Shown piece by piece: positions 1-7,795 of a stretch of DNA of 33,832 bases (positions are counted from its first letter, which is position 1; every line of letters starts with the position of its first letter). The DNA is taken from contig JAJHQR010000012.1 of NCBI GenBank assembly GCA_020833255.1, positions 1-33,832 on the forward strand, read 5' to 3'. Below the pieces are notes generated by a model. The model did not search any database and had not been told where the DNA came from. It saw nothing but the letters and a program-made list of their open reading frames with translations. This DNA is from Desulfurococcaceae archaeon (GTDB taxonomy: Archaea; Thermoproteota; Thermoprotei_A; Sulfolobales; NBVN01). The translations under genes and the position numbers were made by a program.

Positions 1-127
1 TGCCCCCGAAAATTCTGGGAACCGCGACAACCCCGTCAAGAGGGTGGTAACATCCCTTAACCACCCATAAGCTACCATCACGTAATCTAACCATATCGCC
101 TTCAACAAGCTTCGAACACGGACTCAT
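1..127 (-). CDS. 5' end of an archaeal nucleotidyltransferase-like protein (partial)
   Basis: Leftward gene cut by the window edge; only the first 42 codons are visible. The ATG at 127 is preceded at nine bases by a good ribosome-binding site (GGTGAGG on the minus strand, 137-143), and a TATA box shared with the divergent gene lies at 184-192. The visible protein begins MSPCSKLVEGDMVRLRDG and continues with VKGCYHP and a VVAVPRI segment. From memory this resembles the N-terminus of crenarchaeal proteins annotated as polymerase-beta-like nucleotidyltransferases (EGDYVxxKEG...VKGxxHPxxxVIA). The catalytic region lies outside the window, so the family call is tentative; the reading frame itself is well supported by start signals and unbroken coding. 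Confidence 0.5.
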   Translation of the reverse strand, partial: MSPCSKLVEGDMVRLRDGSLWVVKGCYHPLDGVVAVPRIFGG

Positions 128-183
128 TGACAGAAACCTCACCAATGTTGCGGGATCACTGCCATTTATGGTGAGGGATAAGC

Positions 184-192
184 TTTTATAAA
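184..192. promoter_or_regulatory. Bidirectional TATA box
   Basis: TTTTATAAA reads as a TATA element on both strands. On the plus strand it would place transcription start near 214, about ten bases before GTG 224. On the minus strand it would give a leader of about 35 bases containing the ribosome-binding site of the gene starting at 127. Confidence 0.5.
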
Positions 193-223
193 TTCTTTAA
201 TCACGAACCCGCCCCTAACGTAG

Positions 224-769
224 GTGAGCTCGGCAGGAGTGTTTAACGATAATTTCTTTGATCGAGTGATTGAACACTCTATTTCAGTTAATGAACTTAT
301 ATGCAATGTGAGCGGGATGTGGTTGATGGTGTCTTTAATGAGGAGTAAGTACTTGATCGTGTCGGTTGTTTCTGTCTTGGTCGTGTTGATAGCGGCTTAC
401 GCGTACTTTACGTGGAGGCAAGCGAGGGAGCCTGCGGGCTGGTTATTCACGGTAGATGTCAATGGTGAGAGATTTAAGGTTTTGGTGAGGGACCCCTCCG
501 TAGCTGATGAATTGAGGAAGATGCTGAGAGGTGAGAGGAGAGGAATCGTTATCGGGGAACTCAGGAGTGGTGACGGGGGCTTCAACAAGCCTTGGAGCTG
601 GCATCTAGACCCTGACACGATATCGGTCGCTGACGTCGCGATAGAGTTGTGTGATGGGACTCCTTCATTCGTGGAGAGCGAGCTAGATTATTGGCTTAAC
701 GTAGTTAAGCGGTACTGCCCTTGGAATACCAAGATAGTTGCTGAAGAACCTTGGTTCAAACCTTCCTAA
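224..769 (+). CDS. Membrane-anchored BP74-domain protein
   Basis: 181 residues. A hydrophobic segment at about residues 43-62 is a signal anchor, followed by a soluble domain of about 115 residues. The domain matches the BP74 N-terminal domain family (first described in Dictyostelium; scattered bacterial members): an FTVDVNGERFKVLVRDPS strand, then NKPWSWHLDPDTIS, AIELCDGTPS and a late CPW motif (YCPWNTKIV). Those PWSWHLDP, CDxxPxxVE and CPW blocks are the family signature, so the domain call is fairly secure; its biochemical role is not known to me. The two conserved cysteines (in LCDG and YCPW) could form a disulfide outside the cell. Start is uncertain: GTG 224 lies about ten bases after the predicted transcription start, GTG 239 follows a GGTGAG, and ATG 326 or 338 would put the anchor right at the N-terminus. 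Confidence 0.72.
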   Translation: MSSAGVFNDNFFDRVIEHSISVNELICNVSGMWLMVSLMRSKYLIVSVVSVLVVLIAAYAYFTWRQAREPAGWLFTVDVNGERFKVLVRDPSVADELRKMLRGERRGIVIGELRSGDGGFNKPWSWHLDPDTISVADVAIELCDGTPSFVESELDYWLNVVKRYCPWNTKIVAEEPWFKPS

Positions 770-841
770 ATCTAAGGAAATAGTTTTTGCTTTAATCGGG
801 TCCTGGCTTCAGTAAGGAGCTTGTGGGGCAACGCGCGGGTT

Positions 842-1990
842 TTAACCGAATACAGCGCTTTCCTTAAGTAGCTTGCCTTCCTCAAATCTCTCCAGTCTTA
901 ATTCCCTGGTCTCGGGTAGCTTAGGCTTCCCCTCCAGGATTATGTTCTTGAGCTCCTCACCTATTATCGGGGCCATCATATATCCGTGACCGCTAAACCC
1001 TGTCGCGACAACTAGGTTCTCTAGATGCGGGATAACCCCCACTATGGGGTGATGGTCTGGCGTGACCTCGTAATACCCTATCCACACCCTGAGTAGGTTA
1101 GTGCTCAGTATTTGAGGGAAGTACCTAGACATTATAGTCACTGCTTTCCTCAGATACCCGTACCTGAGGGTAGTGTCTTCCTCCGGTACGGGGAATTCCG
1201 TACCTATCAAGAGACTTCCCGTCTCGTGCTGAACTATGTAAGAACCTGTCTCCTTATGTATGACTAAGGGCTTAATGAACTGCACGTATTTTTCGGTGAC
1301 TAGCAAGTGGTGTGGGTCTTTCTTAAGCGGTATCTTAACACCTATCCTTTCCAGAATATCCTTACACCACACGCCGGCCGCCACTACTACGTGCCCACCT
1401 ACCTCAACATCTTTCGATTCGTTAATGGTTATGGATCGTGCCCTGCCACCAGATACTCTCACGTTAGTGACCGGGGTATACTCATGTATGGCGACCCCCA
1501 ACTCCCTCAACTTCCTCCTCACAGACCACAAAAACTTTAGCGGGGACGCTTTCCCCGCCATAGGGTCGTAGAGCGCTGCCAAGATATCGTTTAATTCTAT
1601 GGGTACCATATCCCTGATCTCGTCTCTCTCGAGAATACGGGTTGGTACGCCCAGACTATTCTGATAAGCTGATAGCTTTTTATGAACCTCTACTAATTCC
1701 TCCGTAGTTAGTAGCCATAAATACCCGTCTTGAACGAATTCCAGCCCGCTGATCTCCTCCCTTAGAGATAACCACCTACTTATGGATTCCTTCATTAACT
1801 TCACGTGAACGTCTGACGCGAACGAAGCTCTAACACCGCCCGCACACCTACCCGTACTTCCGAAACCTAGGTACCTCCCCTCAAATATGTGTATGTCTTT
1901 AACGCCTTCCCTAGCCAAGTAGTAAGCAGTCATAAGACCTGTTGAGCCACCGCCTATTATGGCTACCTCAACGGATTGCTTAACAACCAA
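842..1990 (-). CDS. FAD-dependent amine/proline dehydrogenase beta subunit (PdhB-like)
   Basis: 382-residue DAO-family flavoprotein. The N-terminal FAD dinucleotide motif is GGGSTG at residues 13-18, followed by the GSTGRCAGGVR segment typical of sarcosine/proline/glycine oxidases; the C-terminal FAD/substrate segment reads FSGHGYMMAPIIGEELKNI. This is the catalytic oxidoreductase subunit, expected to oxidise L-proline or a related amine and pass electrons to the partner subunits. It is last in a four-gene leftward operon. The TTG start is chosen because GGTGAG, overlapping the stop of the preceding gene, lies seven bases upstream and no ATG exists near the N-terminus. Length (about 42 kDa) and order match PdhB of the Thermococcus four-subunit dye-linked L-proline dehydrogenase. 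Substrate is inferred; sarcosine-oxidase-like or HcnC-like activity is the alternative. Confidence 0.78.
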   Translation of the reverse strand: MVVKQSVEVAIIGGGSTGLMTAYYLAREGVKDIHIFEGRYLGFGSTGRCAGGVRASFASDVHVKLMKESISRWLSLREEISGLEFVQDGYLWLLTTEELVEVHKKLSAYQNSLGVPTRILERDEIRDMVPIELNDILAALYDPMAGKASPLKFLWSVRRKLRELGVAIHEYTPVTNVRVSGGRARSITINESKDVEVGGHVVVAAGVWCKDILERIGVKIPLKKDPHHLLVTEKYVQFIKPLVIHKETGSYIVQHETGSLLIGTEFPVPEEDTTLRYGYLRKAVTIMSRYFPQILSTNLLRVWIGYYEVTPDHHPIVGVIPHLENLVVATGFSGHGYMMAPIIGEELKNIILEGKPKLPETRELRLERFEEGKLLKESAVFG

Positions 1991-1998
1991 TCCTTAAC

Positions 1999-2277
1999 TC
2001 ACCTCTCCTTAAACGTGTATAGGGGTATCGGCTTCAGAGGAGGTCTTGATGGAGGAACGTTTAATTCTGTGTCACTCTTGCCTCTAGCGGTGTCTCCGAA
2101 GAGTTGCGGGTACATACGTAGTATTGTGTTTATGCAGTAACGACCGCCGCAAGGACCCATACCTATCCTAAGCCTCCTCTTAAGGGTTTCTATGTCCTTA
2201 ATCCCTTCTTCCTTAATTACTTTCTGGACTTCTTCTAAGGTTATTTCCTCGCAAATACAGAGGAGTTTAACCATCAC
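1999..2277 (-). CDS. BFD-like [2Fe-2S] subunit (PdhX-like)
   Basis: 92 residues. Cysteines C7, C9, C43 and C48 form the CxC...GPCGGRYC pattern of the bacterioferritin-associated-ferredoxin-like [2Fe-2S] domain, also found as a separate or fused domain in SoxA/HcnA/PdhX-type dehydrogenases. The roughly 10 kDa size fits the delta subunit of archaeal dye-linked L-proline dehydrogenase. The stop of the upstream gene is embedded in GTGATG, so either GTG 2277 or, more likely, ATG 2274 (TGATG overlap) starts translation. Role: intramolecular electron transfer between flavin centres; inferred from family and operon. Confidence 0.75.
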   Translation of the reverse strand: MMVKLLCICEEITLEEVQKVIKEEGIKDIETLKRRLRIGMGPCGGRYCINTILRMYPQLFGDTARGKSDTELNVPPSRPPLKPIPLYTFKER

Positions 2278-2768
2278 TTAATCACCCTAATAGCTCTCAC
2301 GACCATGACTAAATCCTTAGGGACTGAGAGCGTGACTACCCAGGACCTAGTTATCTTGTCTCTGTAGACCTTCGTTACAGTGCCCCTACCCACCTCCCTC
2401 CCCTCACGATCTAAGAGTAAAACCTCACTACCCTTCGAAGGAGCGGGAAGTAACTCGTGAGGTAGCGTGACATAACCCACGTCCCCCTCTCTTGAGACGT
2501 CTACGACGAATATGGCTAGCCCGGGACACCGCCCAACGCATACCCCGCAGCCAGTGCATTTACTGAAGTCTATCTTAGGTAGGTCAGTTATTTTGTTTTT
2601 GGTGACGGCGTTGAAGGGGCAGGAGAACACACACACGTTGCACGGGATTTCCTCAACGCACTCGTAGATAGCTACAGGTCCTCTACGTAATCGTTCCTCG
2701 CTCGGTACGTACCCCATCCTAGCTAGCGTGTCTAGATCAACCACTCCTGACTCCTTAAAGTGTGTCAA
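2274..2768 (-). CDS. Two-cluster ferredoxin subunit (PdhF-like)
   Basis: 164 residues. Two iron-sulfur motifs are visible: C37-x5-C43-x2-C46-x3-C50-P and C71-x2-C74-x2-C77-x3-C81-P, so two [4Fe-4S] clusters are likely. A C-terminal extension of about 75 residues has no motif I recognise. The start is TTG overlapping the stop of the upstream subunit as TTGA, a coupling that recurs in this window. Size (about 18 kDa) and position correspond to the gamma subunit of the four-subunit dye-linked proline dehydrogenase. Likely relays electrons from the flavin subunits to an acceptor. Confidence 0.77.
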   Translation of the reverse strand: MTHFKESGVVDLDTLARMGYVPSEERLRRGPVAIYECVEEIPCNVCVFSCPFNAVTKNKITDLPKIDFSKCTGCGVCVGRCPGLAIFVVDVSREGDVGYVTLPHELLPAPSKGSEVLLLDREGREVGRGTVTKVYRDKITRSWVVTLSVPKDLVMVVRAIRVIK

Positions 2769-4195
2769 GCATTCACACCCCCGCAGGGCAGGAGAGATAG
2801 TTGCCAGCTCCTCCTAATCTTCTCACTGACCGGAGCTGACCTATACTCATAAAGCATTCTCAGGAGGTTTTCCCTCTTAGTCAGGTACTCCTCCCTCTCG
2901 CCGCGAGCTTTAATCAGTATGGAATAACCGGCGATCCATCCCTCGATGAAGGCCGTGGTAGCTTCCTCGATCGCGGCTAGGTCTCCGGCAACGAAGACGT
3001 TCTCAACAGAGGTCTCCATATACGGGGTTTTCAAGGGGACTAAGCCCCCGAGGTCCGGTATGTACCTCGTAGCCGCCCCGAACTGCCTCACCAATTCCGT
3101 GTTAGGAGTTAACCCAACAGCTAACAACACCGTGTCTACCTTGACGAATCTCTCCGTACCTCCCACGACGTTCCAGTTCTCGTCGACGCGTGCTATGACG
3201 GCTTCCTCAACTCTCCGAGTACCGTTAACGCCTAGTATGGTGTGGCTCGTCAGTATCGGTACTCCGTACCTCCTTATCTTAGCCGCGTGAACGAACCAGC
3301 CCCCAATCCTCGGCAGAGCCTCAACGACTGCCTTGACCTCAGCCCCTGCTTGAAGTAGTTGGTACGATATTATCAACCCGACGTTGCCTGAACCCACTAC
3401 TAAGACTTCGTTGCCTGGCTTAACGCCCCAGACATTCATTAACGTCTGCGCGCCTCCAGCCCCCATAACCCCCGGTAAGTCGTTGTTCTCGAACACTAAG
3501 TGGTTTTCGTACGCGCCGGTCGCTATCACCACATACTTAGGTCTTATTAAGTACTTTGCTTCGTCGCTGACGGCTAGAACGCCTTCCTTAAAAACCCCTA
3601 CCACGGTAGCCCCGCTTATTATTCTCATGTTAGAGCACTTACTCAGCTTACTGGAGTATTCCTCAGCTATTTCAAAACCTCTCCTGCCAGCGAATAACTC
3701 CTTAGAGCCGAAGAAGATATGTGTTTGCTTTATTAGCTGACCGCCAAGTCTTATCTGATCATCCACGAGCACCACGTTAAGGTCCGTATTACATAATACC
3801 TCGGCTGAAGCCATCCCGGCAGGCCCTCCACCAACGATTAACACGTCAGTAGTTATCTCCTCACTAACTAATCTCTTCTCGTACTTACTGGCTTCAGGGA
3901 GGTCGTTAATCCTCTCAACCCTCATACCATCCTCAGCCGGCGTAATACATGAGCGTGTCGGGATCCCATTAACTCTAACCATGCATGAACCGCACTTACC
4001 GACCATGCAGAAAACAGCTCTAGGTCTTTTTAAGGTCGGCGATAACCTGAACACGTCTATCCCTGCAGCGTAGATCGCGGCGGCTAAAGACTCCCCCTCG
4101 AAAGCTCTCAGAGGCTCTCCCTCAAAAAATATGGTTATCTCCCTGCCGCGCTTAAACTCAAGTATTGGGTGTGAGCGTATCCTCCTATCCCCCAA
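2765..4195 (-). CDS. NAD(P)/FAD-binding alpha subunit with N-terminal [2Fe-2S] domain (PdhA/SoxA/HcnAB-like)
   Basis: 476 residues. The N-terminal ferredoxin-like domain carries C63-x4-C68-x2-C71-x11-C83 for a [2Fe-2S] cluster. It is followed by a pyridine-nucleotide-disulfide-oxidoreductase fold with VLIVGGGPAGMASA near residues 118-131 (FAD) and VLVVGSGNVGL in the middle (second nucleotide), and VFVAGDLAAIEEATTAF near the end. This arrangement is shared by sarcosine oxidase alpha, HcnA/B and PdhA. First gene of the operon; the size (about 52 kDa) and the A-F-X-B order match dye-linked L-proline dehydrogenase. The start is TTG 4195: an in-frame stop lies three codons upstream and no ATG or GTG is in frame. 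A TATA-like stretch near 4231-4250 suggests a short-leader transcript. Confidence 0.76.
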   Translation of the reverse strand: MGDRRIRSHPILEFKRGREITIFFEGEPLRAFEGESLAAAIYAAGIDVFRLSPTLKRPRAVFCMVGKCGSCMVRVNGIPTRSCITPAEDGMRVERINDLPEASKYEKRLVSEEITTDVLIVGGGPAGMASAEVLCNTDLNVVLVDDQIRLGGQLIKQTHIFFGSKELFAGRRGFEIAEEYSSKLSKCSNMRIISGATVVGVFKEGVLAVSDEAKYLIRPKYVVIATGAYENHLVFENNDLPGVMGAGGAQTLMNVWGVKPGNEVLVVGSGNVGLIISYQLLQAGAEVKAVVEALPRIGGWFVHAAKIRRYGVPILTSHTILGVNGTRRVEEAVIARVDENWNVVGGTERFVKVDTVLLAVGLTPNTELVRQFGAATRYIPDLGGLVPLKTPYMETSVENVFVAGDLAAIEEATTAFIEGWIAGYSILIKARGEREEYLTKRENLLRMLYEYRSAPVSEKIRRSWQLSLLPCGGVNA

Positions 4196-4230
4196 AACAC
4201 ATCAACCAATAAGGTAAATTTTCTGAGGAA

Positions 4231-4250
4231 ATAAAAAATATTTTAATTAT
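4231..4250. promoter_or_regulatory. AT-rich divergent promoter between the dehydrogenase operon and the CoA-ligase gene
   Basis: The run around 4231-4250 contains AAAAATATTTTAAT, which reads as a TATA element on either strand. Leftward it lies about 40 bases before the TTG start at 4195. Rightward it would place a transcript start near 4270, next to GGTGAGG at 4268-4274. Confidence 0.45.
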
Positions 4251-4335
4251 CCCTCAAAAGAAGATGTGGTGAGGTACTACGCGGTTAGGGGATGCAGGAA
4301 TATCTGACCTAACATATTTTTTCAAGCCCAGGTCT

Positions 4336-5712
4336 GTGGCCGTGGTAGGCGCGTCCACCGCTGAGGGCACCGTAGGTAAGGCGATAATGGTTAACCTAGT
4401 AAGTGAGTTTAAGGGCGTGATATACCCGGTCAACCCTAAATACGAGGAAGTCTTCGGTCTGAAAGCCTACAAATCTTGTAAGGACCTCCCGGAAGCGCCG
4501 GACCTAGCGGTGATTGCCGTGCCAGCTAAGATAGTGCCTCAAGTACTTGACGAGTGCGGGGGTAAGGGGACTAAAGCAGCCATAGTTATAAGCGCTGGTT
4601 TTAAGGAGGTAGGTCCTGAGGGTGAGAAACTAGAGAAGATGTTGGTTGAGGTAGCTAGGAAGCGGGGGGTTAGGGTAATAGGACCTAACTGTCTAGGAGT
4701 CTACGACGCTCACTCAAGACTCAACACGATATTCAACCCGCCGGACAGGCAGAAGACGCCGCCGCCAGGCAACGTAGCGTTCTTATCTCAGTCAGGAGCG
4801 TTGGGCGCCGCTATCCTGGACTGGCTAGCAGAGTATAACATCGGTATGAGTAAGTTCGTGAGTTACGGGAACGCGGCCGACGTAAAGGAATGGGAACTCA
4901 TAGAATACTTGATTGAGGATCCTGAAACCAAGGTCATAATGATGTATATAGAGGGTGTTGAAGACGGGAGGAGCTTGCTTAGAGCTGTGAGGAGAGCCAC
5001 GTTGGCTGGGAAGCCTGTCATAGTGTTGAAGGCCGGTAAGTCTGAGAGAGGTATTAGAGCGGTGTCGTCGCACACAGGATCTCTCGCAGGCTCCTACAAG
5101 GTTTATGAAGCCGGGCTAACGCAGAACGGCGCCTTAGTAGTTAACGAGTTAGACGAGTTCATACTAGCTACTAAAGCGCTAAGCTGGTTACCGGCCCCGC
5201 AAGGCGATAGGGTAGCTATAGTGACGAACGGCGGCGGCGCCGGGGTTTTAACAACCGATGCGGTGGAGCTCCTCGGCCTGCGACTCGCTGAATTATCTGA
5301 GGAAACAAGAAATTATTTGAGGAGTAGGTTACCTCCAGCAGCCTCACTAAACAACCCTGTGGACATACTTGGTGACGCGCCGCCGGAAAGATATGAGATA
5401 GCTATGGAGGCGGTGATGAGAGACGAGAACGTTGACTTAATAATAGTTATAGGGATAATGCAATCACCGGCGTTCAAGCCCGTGGACGTGCTCGCGAGCA
5501 TGAAGAGGTTGTTGAGGGAGTATGGGAAGCCGATAATCTTCGTAGCTCCCGGCGGCGAGTACACCGTGAGCAACTTAAAGAAGATAGAGTCTGAGGCTAG
5601 GATACCCACGTTTAAGTCTCCTGAAGAAGCTGCTAAGGCTTACTACTTCCTCACAAGCTGGTATAAGAGTTATAGAACCCTGAAAACGCTGTCCGAGGGT
5701 AGCTCAGGATAA
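4336..5712 (+). CDS. ADP-forming acyl/acetate-CoA ligase, alpha-type subunit
   Basis: 458 residues from the first canonical start (GTG 4336). An N-terminal CoA-binding Rossmann segment (VAVVGAS...G), succinyl-CoA-synthetase-alpha-like domains, and the phospho-histidine motif SSHTGSLAGS with His at codon 5071-5073 are present. It interconverts acyl-CoA + ADP + Pi and acid + ATP + CoA, and normally needs an ATP-grasp beta subunit, which is not in this window. The true N-terminus is upstream: in-frame codons 4300-4335 encode SDLTYFFKPRS, matching the family's usual start, but there is no ATG, GTG or TTG between the in-frame stop at 4270 and 4336. Counting from ATA 4300 puts the catalytic His at 258, close to the position I recall for characterised alpha subunits (about 257). 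Acetate versus branched or aryl acid specificity is not readable. Confidence 0.85.
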   Translation: MAVVGASTAEGTVGKAIMVNLVSEFKGVIYPVNPKYEEVFGLKAYKSCKDLPEAPDLAVIAVPAKIVPQVLDECGGKGTKAAIVISAGFKEVGPEGEKLEKMLVEVARKRGVRVIGPNCLGVYDAHSRLNTIFNPPDRQKTPPPGNVAFLSQSGALGAAILDWLAEYNIGMSKFVSYGNAADVKEWELIEYLIEDPETKVIMMYIEGVEDGRSLLRAVRRATLAGKPVIVLKAGKSERGIRAVSSHTGSLAGSYKVYEAGLTQNGALVVNELDEFILATKALSWLPAPQGDRVAIVTNGGGAGVLTTDAVELLGLRLAELSEETRNYLRSRLPPAASLNNPVDILGDAPPERYEIAMEAVMRDENVDLIIVIGIMQSPAFKPVDVLASMKRLLREYGKPIIFVAPGGEYTVSNLKKIESEARIPTFKSPEEAAKAYYFLTSWYKSYRTLKTLSEGSSG

Positions 5713-5733
5713 CTTGGTGTAGGTATTCATCAA

Positions 5734-6447
5734 ATGATGATTCAAGGAGATCTACACATCCACTCCTACGTGAGCGACGGGGAAGCAACCCCGGAAGAAA
5801 TCGTTAAGTATTCTATCAAGAAAGGCCTCAACACCATTTCGATAACGGATCACAACACTTTCTCAGGGTCTTTACTAGCTATGCATAAAGCCAAGGACAT
5901 CAAGAAGTTGCTCGTCATACCTGGAGCTGAGGTCAGGACTTTCTGGGGTGATGTGCTAGTTCTGTGTCAAGCACCTATTAGGATCTCGGTAAATCCGGTG
6001 AGGCTTTGGGAGGAGGCTAGGAAGAACCACTGCTTGCTAATACCTGCACACCCCTTCGATATCTTGAGGTTGGGCATAGGTGCTAGGTCTAGGTATGTCT
6101 CGTTATGGGATGCTTACGAGGTATTCAATTCCTCATCAGACCCGCTAACGAACCTGATCTCATTTCTCTACTTGAGGGATTTAGGTAAGCCAATGCTTTC
6201 TAACTCAGACGCTCACACGCTGGAAGGGATCGGGTCGTCGAGGAATATCTTCGAGGTAGGTGAGCTTAGCGTGGAGAGCGTGCTTGAAGCAATCCTCAAG
6301 AATTCCGTGAGGTTAGTGCCTACCTACTCCATCCCCTCAACTATAGCTAAACTGAGATGGGGTGCGAGAATCAGGCGTTTCTCGAAGAACCTGAGAGAAC
6401 GCTACGAGCTCTATCTGAGGTTAGGAGGATTACCCCCTCACCCCTAA
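5734..6447 (+). CDS. PHP-domain metal-dependent phosphoesterase
   Basis: 237 residues. The PHP motifs are all visible: GDLHIHSYVSDG (metal-binding His pair and Asp), ITDHNTFSG, IPGAEVRT, PAHPFD and SNSDAHTLEGIG. The family includes TrpH-like 3'-5' nucleotidases and histidinol-phosphate-type phosphatases; the substrate cannot be assigned. Two consecutive ATGs (5734, 5737) follow a weak GGTGTAGG. It is rightward, 21 bases after the CoA-ligase gene and probably co-transcribed with it. Its last 77 bases overlap, antisense, the 3' end of the radical SAM gene. Confidence 0.8.
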   Translation: MMIQGDLHIHSYVSDGEATPEEIVKYSIKKGLNTISITDHNTFSGSLLAMHKAKDIKKLLVIPGAEVRTFWGDVLVLCQAPIRISVNPVRLWEEARKNHCLLIPAHPFDILRLGIGARSRYVSLWDAYEVFNSSSDPLTNLISFLYLRDLGKPMLSNSDAHTLEGIGSSRNIFEVGELSVESVLEAILKNSVRLVPTYSIPSTIAKLRWGARIRRFSKNLRERYELYLRLGGLPPHP

Positions 6448-7690
6448 GCCTCAGCAATTCCCTCACAGCTCTCTCCTGACTTAACCAGTTCCCGCGCGCT
6501 TTACCGCTACCGATCAACTTCATCAACTCAATCCTTAACCATTGCGGGACTTCCGAGGGGTTCCTCAGCGCGTACGGCGTCCCCGGCAAAGGTATGAAGT
6601 AGTGGATGCGGATCTTCCCACCCATGCTGATCACTTTCCTCATATGCTCGATCGTTAACTGCTTATCCTCTAAGGTCTCGTCCGGCAACCCGATTATGTA
6701 ATCGACTTCAGCTGTTAATCCAGCGCTCCTAAGTGCTTCTAAGGCGTTCAAGACGTCTTCTGATGAGTGGCCTCTCTTAATTTTCTTCAGTAACTCGTCA
6801 GAACCTGATTGAGCCCCTATATTAACTCTTTCGTTGTCGACGTGTGTCTTCAAGAACCTAGCTACCTCGCGATCAATTCTCTCAGGCCTTATCTCTGACG
6901 GGAAGGTGCCGAAGTATACCCTCCCACCTAAGCGTCTTAAATTATTTAACTCGGTCAAGAGCTCGACGAAGCTTTGGCCCGTTCCAGGATCTCTGTAGGA
7001 AAGAGCGTCAGGGGTTATGAATCTCAAGTCCTTAATCTTCCTGTTTAGTAGGTACCTACACCAGAACGTTATGTTCTCCACACTCCTATGCCTGGTTCTC
7101 ACGGTATGTATGTAGCTGACTTGGCAAAAACTGCATGAGTGGAGGCAACCCCTAGTTATTTCTATAGGGTTGAATAAGCCGAGTCTTGGTGAGAAGGGTG
7201 GGTACTTATCTAGATCGCTAGTAAATCCTCTACCCCTAAACACGAATTTACCGGAGTCGAGGTAGAAAACTCCGGTGACGCTTGAAGGATCTCTCTCATT
7301 AAACCCTAACTCAATTATTTGCGGGAGCGCGTCCTCCGCCTCACCTAAGAAGGCATACTTAAAACCTAGCGAGATCACCGTGCCGAACGGGTCCCCCGTC
7401 GCGTGAGGACCTCCCGCAATACTCACGACGCCTAAGTCACGCAGTTTTTTATTGATTTCAGTGATTTTCCTGTGCTTCGTTAAGAGATCCGTAGTCAGTA
7501 GTGTCTGTATGTAAGCGATCCTCGAGTACTTGACTTTAAGCTCGTTAACGGTGTTCAGTAAGTTGTCTAGCGGGACCAGATAGAAATCCGCTTCTTTGAG
7601 TAATTCGTGCTTTTCTGCAGCACCCAATAATACGTGCACGCTATACTTAACGTCTCTCCAATACCCCACTACTACGGCTTTCCCCCTCAT
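6371..7690 (-). CDS. B12-binding / radical SAM protein (MJ1487 family)
   Basis: About 440 residues. The N-terminal half is a B12-binding-type Rossmann domain (GGPHATGDP near residue 103). The radical SAM core begins with CLHSCSFC, cysteines 184, 188 and 191 counted from the TTG at 7696, and later contains IGAQSGSDELLKKIKRGH and DYIIGLPDET, typical of elongator-like radical SAM barrels. It matches, from memory, the TIGR04013-type B12/radical SAM group known from methanogens and crenarchaea, whose reaction is not established. I place the start at ATG 7690; a TTG two codons earlier (7696) is possible. The 3' end overlaps the convergent PHP gene by 77 bases. Confidence 0.75.
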   Translation of the reverse strand: MRGKAVVVGYWRDVKYSVHVLLGAAEKHELLKEADFYLVPLDNLLNTVNELKVKYSRIAYIQTLLTTDLLTKHRKITEINKKLRDLGVVSIAGGPHATGDPFGTVISLGFKYAFLGEAEDALPQIIELGFNERDPSSVTGVFYLDSGKFVFRGRGFTSDLDKYPPFSPRLGLFNPIEITRGCLHSCSFCQVSYIHTVRTRHRSVENITFWCRYLLNRKIKDLRFITPDALSYRDPGTGQSFVELLTELNNLRRLGGRVYFGTFPSEIRPERIDREVARFLKTHVDNERVNIGAQSGSDELLKKIKRGHSSEDVLNALEALRSAGLTAEVDYIIGLPDETLEDKQLTIEHMRKVISMGGKIRIHYFIPLPGTPYALRNPSEVPQWLRIELMKLIGSGKARGNWLSQERAVRELLRLRGEGVILLTSDRARSVLSGSSRNA

Positions 7691-7762
7691 TTCCAAGAAC
7701 CTGTCACACCGCGCGTGATCCCTGCGGATCTCTGGCGTCTAGCACCATTATTTAGTTATTTA

Positions 7763-7772
7763 GATCTTTTAA
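7763..7772 (+). promoter_or_regulatory. TATA box of the Hel308 gene
   Basis: CTTTTAAGTA lies about 28 bases before TTG 7796. GGATGAG at 7784-7790 could act as a ribosome-binding site five bases before the TTG. Confidence 0.4.
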
Positions 7773-7795
7773 GTATTAGAGTAAGGATGAGTTAA

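Noticed and set aside
770-841. Possible small RNA between the BP74-domain gene and the dehydrogenase operon.
   Set aside because: Only a weak GGTT/AACC palindrome; no box C/D pair, tRNA features or T-run.
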